A stretch of DNA of 24,329 nucleotides from Saccoglossus kowalevskii. Its lineage: Eukaryota > Hemichordata > Enteropneusta > Harrimaniidae. Location: the NCBI RefSeq assembly GCF_000003605.2, contig NW_003142798.1, positions 515,921-540,249 on the forward strand, read 5' to 3'. Below are positions 1-12,000 of the stretch, piece after piece; the stretch's first letter is position 1; every line of letters starts with the position of its first letter. Made by a program: the position numbers and the translations under genes. Under the pieces are notes generated by a model. That model worked only from the letters and a program-made list of their open reading frames with translations. It was not told where the DNA came from and did not search any database.

Positions 1-282
1 AAAAAACGCAAGTCTAATTGCTTTGATATTACATATATAGGTATTACATGTGGACCACTCTCAATTTTGTTCATTTTGTAATGATATCGCCAATTTTCTA
101 ATTTTGGTGAATATTTTTGTCATTTTTGGTAAAAAGTGATATTTTCGACTTCTTGTTAAAAACTGCAAGTCCAATTGCTTTGATACTATGCACATAGTTA
201 ATTTTCTAATGATATCTTCTGTTCTTTAATTGAAATGTGCATTGCTAACAGCGGAGCTATCTCAGCCGAGAGGCTGCTTGTT
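1..282 (+). mobile_element. Right part of a tandem-core, hairpin-ended element (pearl/HINE-like), cut by the window edge
   Basis: The window starts inside the same element that is seen more fully at 15387-16091. Two GCAAGTC-containing points (8 and 165) are 157 bp apart, which is the core period. The 3' end carries ACAGCGGAGCTA followed by a short hairpin, CAGCC GAGA GGCTG, then CTTGTT. This 3' end closely matches the intron 8 copy. Confidence 0.75.
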
Positions 283-873
283 ATATTTATTAACAAGTAC
301 GTTGCAAGTACAGCATATTTTTTTACGTATTTACAGCTCGTATGTTACAAGTACGACACATTTACATTCATTGCAATTAATGAATGGTGTGGCTGAAACT
401 GAATTAATGAATATAATAAATAGTCTGTACTTGTAACATATAAATAACACATTGATAAATATAAATGTATAGGCATAACGGAAAATTATTAGTTACAAGA
501 ATTCAATCATTAAAATATAATTTAGATATAAAATCTCGGGTGGCAAATGTTGGTTAATCTATATGGTTAAATTTGTGTGGCTGAAACTTCTGCCCACTGA
601 CCCCCTAGGTTACTTAAAACTGACATGGGTTTCAATCAATCAGTCAATAGACCTTCTTTGATTATATTATTAGTATTCTGTTATAAACTGAAAATTTTGA
701 AACATTGCTCTCATGTGTCCTGTATGTGAAATCATGAAGCTAGAAAGGGAAGGAGAAAATATACCATTGTTTCTGCCTGTTCTATGAAAGTTATAGTTTA
801 TTTGCTCATTAGATACTTGTATTGACCACTTCATTATAACAAGATTAACAGGGATTAATCTTTTGTTGGTGGA

Positions 874-1004
874 CTTGAATGTATGACTAATTTTCACTGG
901 GTTTAAATTTCACTGATTTACCATTTCAGACATATATTCACTGGGTTGTAATTTAGTGCGAAATAGGCAAAATTAAAATCCAGTGAATAATTAGCCCTTC
1001 ACAG
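874..1004 (-). mobile_element. Small TA-flanked inverted-repeat element (MITE-like), CTGTAAA family
   Basis: The right end, read on the minus strand, is CTGTGAAGGGCTAATTATTC, matching the left end of the copy at 13389-13595. The left side (GACTAATTTTCACTGGGTTT) is the complement of that copy's right end. A TA follows the right end. The left terminus is degenerate, so that boundary is approximate. Confidence 0.65.
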
Positions 1005-1685
1005 TAAGTTCGGAGACTTCATCAACTACATCAAATTGCTATTTGAAATAGGAATTTTTATTTTCATGTTATACTTTAAAAACAAAGTAAAGTAGCTATC
1101 ATAAAATATATAATTACTGCGAAATGAAATATTCAATTGTGAAAACTTCTCCTCACATAAATGTTATAATTAATAAAATTGGTCACGGATAAGCAACAAC
1201 TTGTGTTTAAAAAATAAACGATTTACAGTAAAAAAAAACGAACAGAGTTGCTAGAATATCGTCATGAATTGTACATTTTCTCGCTCTACACTCGATGACC
1301 TAAAAAATAATCCATCTACATTCACCAACCATAATTAAAAACCACCTATTTTACCTTCATGTAAAAACGAAATCTTTTAGCCAAGTTTGACATCGTCTAG
1401 ACAAACAATGGAAACGTAAAAAATGGTAACGCTATCGTGATTTCAAACTTGATTTTCACAAACGCACATCGGCGCACAATTAAAAGAAATATCTCACTAT
1501 AACTGCCTGTTTTCAAGCAACCCATACAAATTTTAAAATCTTTTAGAGAAATTGTCGGGAGAAAAATATTTCCCTTTGAGTATTGAGTTCTTTCCCGCAT
1601 GCACGACAAGTACACGGCCATGAATTCGCTGAGAATGTATCCAGGACTGTGTTGTTTCCAGTGCCAAAGGTCACTGAATGACCTC

Positions 1686-1693
1686 TGACGTCA
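1686..1693. promoter_or_regulatory. CRE-like palindrome TGACGTCA
   Basis: This is a full consensus cAMP-response element / CREB-ATF palindrome, lying in a stretch with more CpG than the surrounding DNA. There is no other promoter evidence here. A single 8-mer can occur by chance, so regulatory use is a guess. Confidence 0.2.
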
Positions 1694-2991
1694 CTTGGAA
1701 GAAAACACGTACATGTATTGTTTATTTCTTCTGCATATTCGTTTTTATGGACAACAAATATTTTCCCATTCAGCAATATCTTGAAATGTATCTTAAGTAA
1801 GTAAATATGTGGTCTCAATCATGGTGTAAAAGGCTTATTTTTAATAGGATTAATTCTGCCTAAAACTATGCTATGTCAATAGCTTAAAACAGGATTAAAC
1901 AGTGTCCTCTCTTCTTCCCTTTCTAGCTCCATGGTGAAATCAATCTAGTGTCACTGAGAAGACCTAGATGTGTGTCAGCATGTCTGATCCCTTAGATTTG
2001 AAAATGGTTAACAATAAATTTAAATCTTAGTCTGATTTTTGTTAATTTACTGGGCAGTGTATGGAAATGTCATGCTTTCAAAGAAGTAATTGGTACAGTA
2101 ATGGTTTGTAATTGAAGTAATTTAACCAGATGAAAGCAGGATTTTGGAAGATTTCCTTCTTCAGTTAGAAGTCTTATGTTTATCAAGTCTATGCTTATTT
2201 ATCCATGTAATTAACCATTCACTCTTTCTTTGGTGTCAAATGTTAAACCCACCTATTGTTTTATTTTAGCTATCAATGAATAGTCTATTCTTTTCAAAAG
2301 TACCTCCCTGGTTAAACAACACAGGAAGTCTCCAAGGTGCTGCTGTTGGGTTTCCTTTCCATATGTGGGGCATTATGGGATTACTATTATGTAACTGTTA
2401 TTGTGCACCAAGCCTTGATTCCAGCAGGGTCTACTTGCTGTCTCCTAGATGTCATTCCTCTGCCAACACATACTCATAGGCTGACTCCAATATCTGTGTA
2501 AAGACATTGAGAACACTTGGGTGTTCTGTCTGTCAGTGTATATGTATTGGGATTAGAAGGCTTAATAAGCATTCTGTCACTGTCTTGTGATCTTCACTGT
2601 ATTCAGAGTAGTATGTTGTTGCCTATTGCATTGGATCAGATGTGTCTGTGTGACTGCATAAGCAGTTATAGACTTCATAGTAAGAGCTAGAGTTTGTTTT
2701 CACAACCCTCTGAGTGCTAAAGTCCACTTTCACCACCATTCAAAAATTTTGAACCCACGCGTTTTTTCGTAATTTTTTTATCAAGACCTGTTGCCATTAG
2801 AAAATTTTGTCCGTTTGATCCAAAATTAATACATAAAAATACATTGTTCCATCAAATTTTTTTCTAATGAAATCCTTGGCCAATGAGCAATCTTCATGAA
2901 GGCTATTCGAATTACGTAGAATGTATCATGTACGATAGGAATGAACCTTTGCATTGTGTCACACTAACTAATTTTTGTTTTTCCTTTGCAG

Positions 2992-3030
2992 TTCTGTGTG
3001 CTAGGAATATTGCAAAGAGGGATTTTTTCA
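2992..3030 (+). CDS. SMURF2: SMURF exon a: start of visible C2 domain
   Basis: A pyrimidine-rich tract and TTTGCAG precede the exon, and GTAAGT follows it. It encodes (V)[12 protein letters not shown], the conserved first C2 strand-loop of SMURFs. It begins in a split codon whose first base is supplied by an upstream exon. The preceding basic N-terminal residues and initiator Met are not encoded here. Confidence 0.95.
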
Positions 3031-6000
3031 GTAAGTACTATTCTACTTTCCCAATACTGTACAGGGGGAAATGTGTACATGAATTGATTACTTCACAAGA
3101 GTCTTGCAAGGATACTGTAATGTTATGAAATCAATAATATTTTCATCAATTTAATTGATGGCCTCATAAAAAAAAAAAAAGGAGCCATTTTAGTTGGTGA
3201 TAAAATACTGAACTACAACCATAAATATTAACAAGGTTTTCACAATGTATTACCAGACATTCATGGAAAGATAGAAGGACTGGGTGGTAATACAGTGTTT
3301 TTGAGATAACTGACATAAAATACAGCATGAATATGTGAAATGATGGAAGGTGGTTAAGCAATAACATACATATATGGTTTATTCCCTTCTCTCAACTGGA
3401 GGGGGGGGCGTTATCATGATTCAAAACAATAGAAATAGTTCACAATGGTGCTCATTCACTCTGATCTTGTCATTGTTATTTGTCTTGGTATATGTAAATT
3501 GTATTGATACCAGTTAAACAACAATTACTAAAGCCTGGAGATGCAAAGATTTGATGACCCTCTTTGATCAGGGCAAGGAAAGCGCATGTACATACCAACA
3601 GTAACACATTAACTCCATTTCGCATGTTAGTAAATATGTAAAATCCTTCACCTGTCCATGGAACCAGTCATTTTCTGTATTAATCTGTCCTAGCTAAAAT
3701 ATGTGATTGTGCATGTTTAAATTACAATAGAACTTGATTATACATGTTTAGTACAATTGAATAAAAGGTGAAATTAATTCTTTTGCAGTATCATTTTATT
3801 TTTCATTCAAGGGTGGACCATTAAAAACTCAGTGAGGTTATTCAAAAAGTGTGCAAAATATTTCTTTTCAGCACTTGTTTTTTATCCCCCTATGATGAGG
3901 AATTTTTTTATTGATCCCTGCATGATTTTTTCCCTCAAAATTTTTCTTCTGCAAAATTCTGGCCCCCTCTGGAGTTTCTAATGGTCGACTCCTTAGCTTA
4001 TGTGGATATGATTTGAAATTCCAACTCAGAATTATAAGAAAGCAGCTTTTTACTGACTAATGTGTATTGACTTCAGTTTCTTTATTTCTCTCTCTCAGGA
4101 CTTCCTGACCCATTTGCTAAAATAATAGTTGACGGTTCTGGACAGTGCCACACTACAGATACATGCAGGGCAACATTAGATCCTAAATGGAATCAACATT
4201 ACGACTTGTAAGTATTGTAAACAGGATGTATGCATTACTCTGAGCTGGTTACAAATAAACAGTGTCACATCTGTTCTGTTTGTGCTATTGAAAGTCTATT
4301 TTTTTTCATTAATTTTGATCAAGATCTGCTATTAAGAGAAAATAATGTCCAATTATTTCAAAATTACAGAAAAATAAATAAATAATTTGTAAAATGTTGG
4401 ACTAAAATTTTGGTGTAAATGTTAATTTTCTTGACTTGAAGAATTTCATGAAAGTCTGTAAGGTGTTTGCCACTAAAAAATGTGTCTGTCCTTAAATCAT
4501 GAATATTTGTTTTTGACAAATTGTCTTCCAAAAAATCAAAGCAATCTACAGAATCTGTGTGTGTGTCTGCTTGGTTACTTAACCATTTTTTCCTGGTTGA
4601 CTACAAATGGTTTCAAACCATTATGCATGTCTGTCATATAAGAATGCAATGGTGAATCATTTTAAGTATTTTACATATTATCAGCATACATTAGCAATAT
4701 TGGTCACGTATGTGAACAACTTCTCCAATAATTGTGCATACCCCTGTAGACAATAATCTTCTTGATGTGCAATGAATCTAGGAATCTACTGAATCAGTAG
4801 GGTGTTACAAATTCAAATAATACAACACTTTTCTAGTTAAATGGCGCCTTTATTTTAATGTTACTGGAACCACTATTTTTAGTTTGATACATTCATTTAC
4901 GTCTTTGTTATTCCTCGCCATAAACTTTCTTCATGTGATTATAATAAATCCTATAACTTTCAGATTGTTTTCAAACTTTAATATGTTATCAGCCATATAT
5001 CAGACATGCCTTGTTTTCACATTTTGTACTCGCATCATGCACACAAACATCACATGCACATACAATTCCCATCATGGTTTCGTCCATTGAATTCCAATAT
5101 GATGACCACTTTTTTAAAATCCAGCATGTTCACCAATCTGAAACCTGGATGGATTGATTTAATTCACTTCAAGGTGTGAATAAATAGGAGCAGGCACTTT
5201 CAATGTGTTATGAACAAACAGTTGAGTGGCTCGTATTAGCCACAATCCCTCTATCACATCTGCTTTTTATGCTATGTTGCCAATTAGATCACACATGTTC
5301 TGTTCATGATGTAATTTTTTCCTTGTAGATTTGTTGGAAGAAATGATTGTATAACAATTAGTATTTGGAATCATCGAAAGATTCATAAGAAAAAGCAAGG
5401 AGCTGGTTTCCTTGGCTGTGTAAAAATAATAGCAAACACTATACAGAGGCTGAAAGATACTGGTTGTAAGTATAGTCATTTTAATCTCGTCACACTTAAT
5501 TGTTAGTGAAACAATTATGCTGATTTTTCTTTTGCATTGTTTGTCAAAAACATGTTTCTTTATTGCATGTCCCTATATTTTTTGCAGCCCCACCCACCTT
5601 TTAAATGGCTCGCCCCTGCACTTTAAATTCACACTTGCTGCAAAATAATGCAGTGCATGATGTCATTTCAGAATACATAGCTCCACCCTCCTTTCAAATG
5701 GCTCACCCCTTAACTGTAAATTAACACTCGCTGCTAAATAATGCAGTGTATATGATGTCATTTCAGAATACATAGCCAGTGATATTTTAAACAGTCTTGG
5801 AGTGCTTTTAAAGCTGTTAATAAATTGATCAATGCACAGTAACATACATCATTTTCCACTGTTTCCACCTGATAACAAGATTTTAAATGCAATTATCTGC
5901 TCTTTACGCTCTAATAAACAAATAAAAGCTTTCCAAAATTTGCAGTCTCGATGCTCATTGTTGAACTCGCACATGCTTTTAACTTCTTCGACCACGGCAT

Positions 6001-9000
6001 GTATAATTCACTCGGCGTGTTTTCTAGAATACTGATACATTTTGTAATACCCTGTTCTCGCCTTCACTCCTCAATACTGACCCTTATTAACCTCTCTTGG
6101 ATGATGGATCAGCTAAATATGTAAAAAGGATCATACTGGGCAATCCCTGTACAGACTCCTGGATTTCTGAACAAAGTAGTCATTGTACTTTGCAGTGTTA
6201 TAATGCTATGTTGATAGCTCTGTTTCTCTGCAATGAGAACAAGCTGTTGGATTCTCTCGTGTTTTGAGACATTAGTGCTATTCACTGTTAACGAGGTGGT
6301 TAATATTCAAGATCTAATTAATATTCCAGAATAAACTAATATTCTTGAGTGACTATACGTGATCTGTACGTTATTTGGTTAAAGAGATTTTGGTTACATA
6401 ATTCTTAGATAAAAAAATTGGTGATGTAGCAGTGTCATATTTGCTATGGGTCAATCACATAAATGTATCAGTGGTAAAATTAAATCGTATGTTAATGATA
6501 TAGTATACAATAAATTCCTGGTTTACATGTTCTTCTACTAGAGAGAATACTGTATTGTAAACTTATTTGCAAATCAATATATAATTTACCTGGCAAAAAT
6601 ATTTTATCTGTAATTACTGCTGCAAACAAATTTAAAATAATCTGCCTTAAAGATCTATCAATTTTTGTAAATATTTTCTCTCTAACATTCACAAGCTTCT
6701 TTATAATTCTCTATCGGGAAACTTGCATCATTTCGTTTCATCACTCGTTCATATTGCAGCTGCTGTATTTCATCAAGCATTCAATGTGGTGGTCTGTCTC
6801 AATTGATAACTTAACTCTTACAACTAGATTTTATAGTCTAGACCACATGGTGTTGAAATTCATGACAGGATGAAAGAAATAATATAGACTTATGACTCAC
6901 CAATTCATAGCAATTAGCAATTGAAGGCAGTTACTATAAAGCACTTTTTATTTTTAATTTATTTTCATATTTTCGCTTCAGTGAAAAAAAACTCCAGTGA
7001 AAATATTCCTTTTCTTATATTTTACATTCAACTCATCAAATATCATAGTCTATTGGATTTGGAAGACAGCCTCTGTTATATTACTGGAATTGGTAAATTC
7101 TCAATAAAATTAATTGCAACATATCTGATTAGTGGCCCCACTAGTGTATAATTTTGATAAACAATAGGTATATTACAATAACAATTGGTATACAGATTCG
7201 CCGCTAGTCTTTCTGGTGTGAACTCTACATTTGAGAATACTTTGTACAATTTCCATAAAGTAGAATAAGTAATGAGGGAAGTAATTAACACAGCTTTTGC
7301 CATACTGTTTTATTTCCAGAAGAGCAATCTGCATTCTTGAAAGGATTTCATTATTAATTTGCATACAAAAGTCTAGAATGATGTAAACATATCGTACAAT
7401 GCCTTTGAATATTGAAGAATGCCTGCCCTGATTCACTGTCGATACTTGCTGAACCATGGAATAAACACTTCATTTCTGTGCATTTAACATAACAATACTC
7501 TTGATGTCACTGATATTTTGGGTAGTTATGTATTGTTCTCTCAGACACAACAGTGACATGGTGCCTGTTAACGTCTGTTGTTATTCCTCTGCTGTTTAGG
7601 GTGCTTCCTTGTCTATAGAAAGTAGTCCCATTATTTGTGTCTATATTGTTGTTCATGCTTTTTCAACTAATAAGTCCAACCGATAATGTTTGAATATAAA
7701 AATTAATTCAGTGAAGGTTAGATCTACCTACATGTGTTATAGTCTACAACACTGGTATTCAGTGTTCCCCTTGATGCCCCAGCTTTGTTTCAAATTAACT
7801 ACCTAATAATTGAGGCTAGGAATTTTGGTGAGTTGGCATTTAGAAAGAAATTTTCAGAGAGACCGAATTTGCCAATATTTTGTCTCTTGCACTTCAAAGC
7901 ATTCTATAATATTTGTTTTCTCCCTGGATACTAAACATCTATTTTCACTTCCTTTCAGATCAAAAATTAGATTTGTGTCGTAGTAGTCAAGATGACGGCG
8001 AAAGTGTACGTGGACAAGTAGTTATAAGTTTAATGTCTCGAGATAGGGGAGGTTCTTTATCAACGGTTGTTGATTCGCGGGGCGTGCCAGCAACTATACC
8101 AGCTATTTTTAATGGGGCGAATGAATTACCGGAGGGGTGAGTAGTTATTTAATGTAGCCTGGGCGTGTCTGTGATTGTTTGTGGGATTATATGGTAAACA
8201 TGCTAAAACATTCTAGTCACTTATGTTTCACTGCTTGCTATAATTTATATGACTGTGCTGAGTGCAATATGTTACCAAGAACGTGTAAGGTATGTATATA
8301 GCTTTGTACAGAAAATGTTTTTATGCTATGGCTGAAGAAAGCTATGGGAAGCAATAAATACTAGTTTCACTGGGGAATATTTAATGGTGTACATAATTTA
8401 TTACACATTGTTTTAAAATAATAATTAAAATAATGCATATGTATTTGTCATGAAATAGGAGGGGGGGGGGGGGGTCTGGTCTCTTCTTTGACCTTATTTT
8501 AGGTCAGCAACTGAAATGATGTCCGGGTTACCTTATTTGCTCTATTTGAATCGCTCCTGCTTATGTAAATACCCTATCAAAACAATTTACAAAAGACTGC
8601 CATTAGCGCAAATACAGTCTTCCAATTATAAAAAAAAGGTTAGTCACTGATGGAATTTAAAAAAAAATGAGAGTATTCAGACCTTACTACTATTTTAAAT
8701 TTCTTGATTCACGTATTATTTTTTTCCCTTTCAGGTGGGAGGGAAGGCAAACACCATCAGGAAGAGTACAGTATATTAACCATGTAACACGGACTACACA
8801 GTGGGAAAGACCCACTAGACCGGCAAATGAATCATCTAGTACTAGTCTTGTTAGCACTAGTAGTAGTATTAGTAGTAGTCGTGCCAGTAACAGTACTTCT
8901 AGTAGTTCAAATAGGCGCAATAGTAAAAGTATAACAAACAGTAGTGGTAGCTCTTCAATGGCGTTGGACAATATTCACCAAGCTGGCACTTCAACTGCCT

Positions 9001-12000
9001 CTGGAGGGAGTAATAGTAATGCGGAAAATGCCCCACATACGACGGCGTTGTCATCGTCGTCTGGTAGCGCGGTCAGTTCTGGAGTGCGGAGATCAAGATC
9101 AACAAGACTTAGGAATTTTATGAATAGGACAGCTTTACACTCTGAAGAGGACCTACCTGAAGGTTATGGTATGTAGTGTGTATTATATATTGAGATTATT
9201 ATAGAAAAATTTTATGCATTTGTTCATTTGTATACTTACAAAATGATTTCTCAAACTTGGTTCAATCATTTTCTTGAACTAACAGTCATTCCAGTGACTA
9301 AAAATAATCTTATAATTTCAAAGATTGGAAATATCATCAGTGTTCTGTCCAGGTAAATTTCCGAGGATGGTTTAAGCATGGCATTTGAGTGACCAAGTAT
9401 GGTCTTGTGCTTAAGACTCACAATATCAGAGCATTTTGGTATTGGCCTAGTGACTTTTTAGTTTAACAAGGTGACAAATGTATCGCCTCATATGTAAATG
9501 ATTCTTTACAGTTCAATCTATGTAAAAACCGATTTATCACAATGAAACATTTGGCTTCCATGGATGATACAATAGTTTGAGTCACATTGGCTAATACTAC
9601 ATTGTTTTTCCCACCCAATTTCTAACTGGTTTGGCCACTTCATAGATGGGGAGAAATGAAAAATCATAAATTTGTCAGAAAATCGAAATGTGCTACTGTA
9701 ACATACACATGTCTGTGAGTAATGACATGCTTTTAAATAATAGCCATTTAAACAGAATAATTCATGGTTTGAAATCATTCCTAGTCAGCTTGAGATCTGG
9801 CCATTGCACCAGTGCCCACTCCAAATCCAACATGGTTTTGACAAATACCAACAGAGTTATATAAATTTACCATTACTTAAAATGATAAATTGTTTTATTG
9901 CTTGCCATGTGCTCTCATTGCTAATAATCAATGTAAATGGTTGCATTTTTTCTGCTAAAAATTTTTCCTTGTTTTTATTATTCAACTTTACTCACTTTTT
10001 ACATAATAAACACAAATACCAGTTTATATATTTTACTCAAAATTTGTAAACAAAACCTGTAGCTAGATGTTCATTCGGTTCAAAAATAACAAAATAATTG
10101 AAGACAACTACGTACCTAAAATTGTGCAAAATGTTAAACCAATTGGGAAAAAATATCATATTAAGACATGGATGAATTTTGCTAAAGTTACTAGGAATTT
10201 TAAGGGCTACAAATCACTATCTATCATGACAAGATCTTGTCACACTGCATTAACCATTACTTCATCCAATTTCAGAGCAAAGAAAAACAGCACAGGGCCA
10301 GGTGTATTATTTGCATATTCAGACGGGTGTAAGCACGTGGCATGATCCACGGGTACCTCGAGATCTGACGAATATCAGTTCTGAGGACTTAGGACCAATG
10401 CCACCTGGTTGGGAAATGAGAACAACCGCAACTGGCAGGGTTTACTTTGTGGATCATATCAATAGGACAACTCAGTTTGCTGACCCAAGATTGTCATCAC
10501 AAGTGATCAACCAAATGGCTGCAAAGTAAGTTGCATTCATCCTAAAATTATTATTATAAATATCGTTGATTGGATTTTTATTGAGGTGTTGTTTTTTCTG
10601 TGTAATTTTCAGGATTACTGAGGATTCAAGCCCGGCACCAAAATATAAAAGAGATTTAGTACAAAAAACAAAGAATTTAAGGACAGATTTACAGACATTA
10701 CAGCCACAGACAGGGCACTGCAGGCTAGAAGTGTCAAGGGAAGAAATTTTTGAGGTGAGTTGATAATAGTCACTTTTATCATGCAACTTTTGACCCAATG
10801 CTATGAATTATTTTAAAAACATTCCCCTTACATTTGTGTGCAATTTTGAAATTCATACCTATTCACATTAATCTGTGAAATGGCAAGTTTTAAAGTAAAG
10901 TTCATTTTAAAATAGAGTAAATCAGTAATGATGAAATAACTAATTAACATTCCCTGTGCATATATATTTTAGTTGTATGCAGATCATGATATTGTATCAT
11001 AATATGGATAAATTATGCTATGCTAATATTAGCTGACCTTCCCATGACCCTGCACTCATATTTCAAAGACAATTTTTCACAGGGAGAATTTTTTGCCCAT
11101 TATGCTTTTGATTCACACAAACATTGTCCATAAGAAAAGATTTTGAATATTCCTAGCTGTGTTTAAATTACAACAGTTTTTGAAATGCTGTAGAAATTGG
11201 AACATTTATAAATTTCTTTTCATCTGAAACAATGCTTTCGGTATCTCCTTCAAATTTTGATGTATCTCACAACAAAATAAATGCGTTTTTGTGTATATCT
11301 GATCTGAATATGTGTTGGCTCAGTAAACTACTGATTGGTTATTCACAGTTTGAAGGTTCACTGTCATCATGCTCGAACCCATTGGAGCCATCTGTAATAG
11401 CGTCTGGCTCCACCGATCTTATTATGGTGTCAAAAATACCCCATTCAGCAGGTGTAATAGGGAATAAGAGACGAGCAGATTACGATCAATAATCAAAAGC
11501 AAGTTACCGCTAACTGGTTGTAAGACGGAATTGTCTCGTTATGTCGCCAGTAGGGTATTCAAAGTTAAAATGAGGCATTTAAATACTTAGGGATGTAGAA
11601 ATCAATACAGAATTCAACATGAGATAACGAATCAGGTGGCAATACTTGTTACTTTTGTGGCTCATACTTTGAGAGCTCGAGGAATTAAATACATTTTTTT
11701 TTGCCTTGACTTTTCAATGTTTAGTTTTGTTATTATGCACACAAATTTATTGCTGGCTTACATTAAAGAGCAATTATATTAAAATTTAAACTTGGAGTTC
11801 ATAGCCTTAAATAGAATCAAATTATGAAAATGTTTGGTCATTATTCTGAGGTCATACGTAGTACAGGCTTATTATAGAGAAATTGTCTCTAATTTTACTT
11901 TGCTTTTCATTGTTGGTTATATTAAGTTTTAATAAAATAAATCCTATTTGTAAATGTCGGGTGGCAGTGGGAGTGATATACAAGTCCGACAACGAAATGC

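Larger units (their letters stand above)
283..2991 (+). other. Non-coding stretch upstream of the first visible SMURF exon, probably intron
   Basis: I find no ORF with recognisable protein content, and no exon with an ATG and the basic SMURF N-terminus joined in the correct phase to 2992. It is therefore most likely the intron before exon a. It contains an inverted-repeat element (about 874-1004), a locally CpG-richer stretch at about 1380-1700 with a TGACGTCA palindrome, and otherwise AT-rich unique-looking sequence. Confidence 0.6.
5466..7958 (+). other. Intron between exons c and d (2.5 kb)
   Basis: No coding sequence is recognisable. It holds a two-copy tandem repeat (5586-5773) and a truncated inverted-repeat element (about 6932-7047). 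The remainder is AT-rich with no structure I can name. Confidence 0.8.

Noticed and set aside
1740-1802. GTAAGT donor-like site at 1797 with phase that could join exon a, giving a weakly C2-like ILKCILILCAR reading.
   Set aside because: The frame hits a stop (TGA at 1679) with no ATG in between, and the residues do not match the SMURF N-terminus.
2276-2479. 67-residue ORF at 2276 and other 60-95 residue ORFs on both strands outside the SMURF exons.
   Set aside because: None shows a recognisable domain, codon pattern or splice context. Their lengths are expected by chance in a 24-kb window, and many lie inside introns or repeats.
2883-3128. An ORF beginning MSN that runs in frame into the first visible C2 exon, resembling the MSN start of vertebrate SMURFs.
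   Set aside because: The sequence between MSN and VLCARN does not match the basic KxRLT strand of SMURF C2. A strong pyrimidine-rich acceptor sits exactly at the start of homology, and the ORF runs past a good donor into the intron. The MSN match is probably chance; the true first exon is likely upstream.
8690-8971. Minus-strand leucine-rich ORF opposite exon e.
   Set aside because: It is the complement of the Ser/AGT-rich coding tract, which yields Leu-rich translation on the other strand. It is a shadow, not a membrane protein gene.
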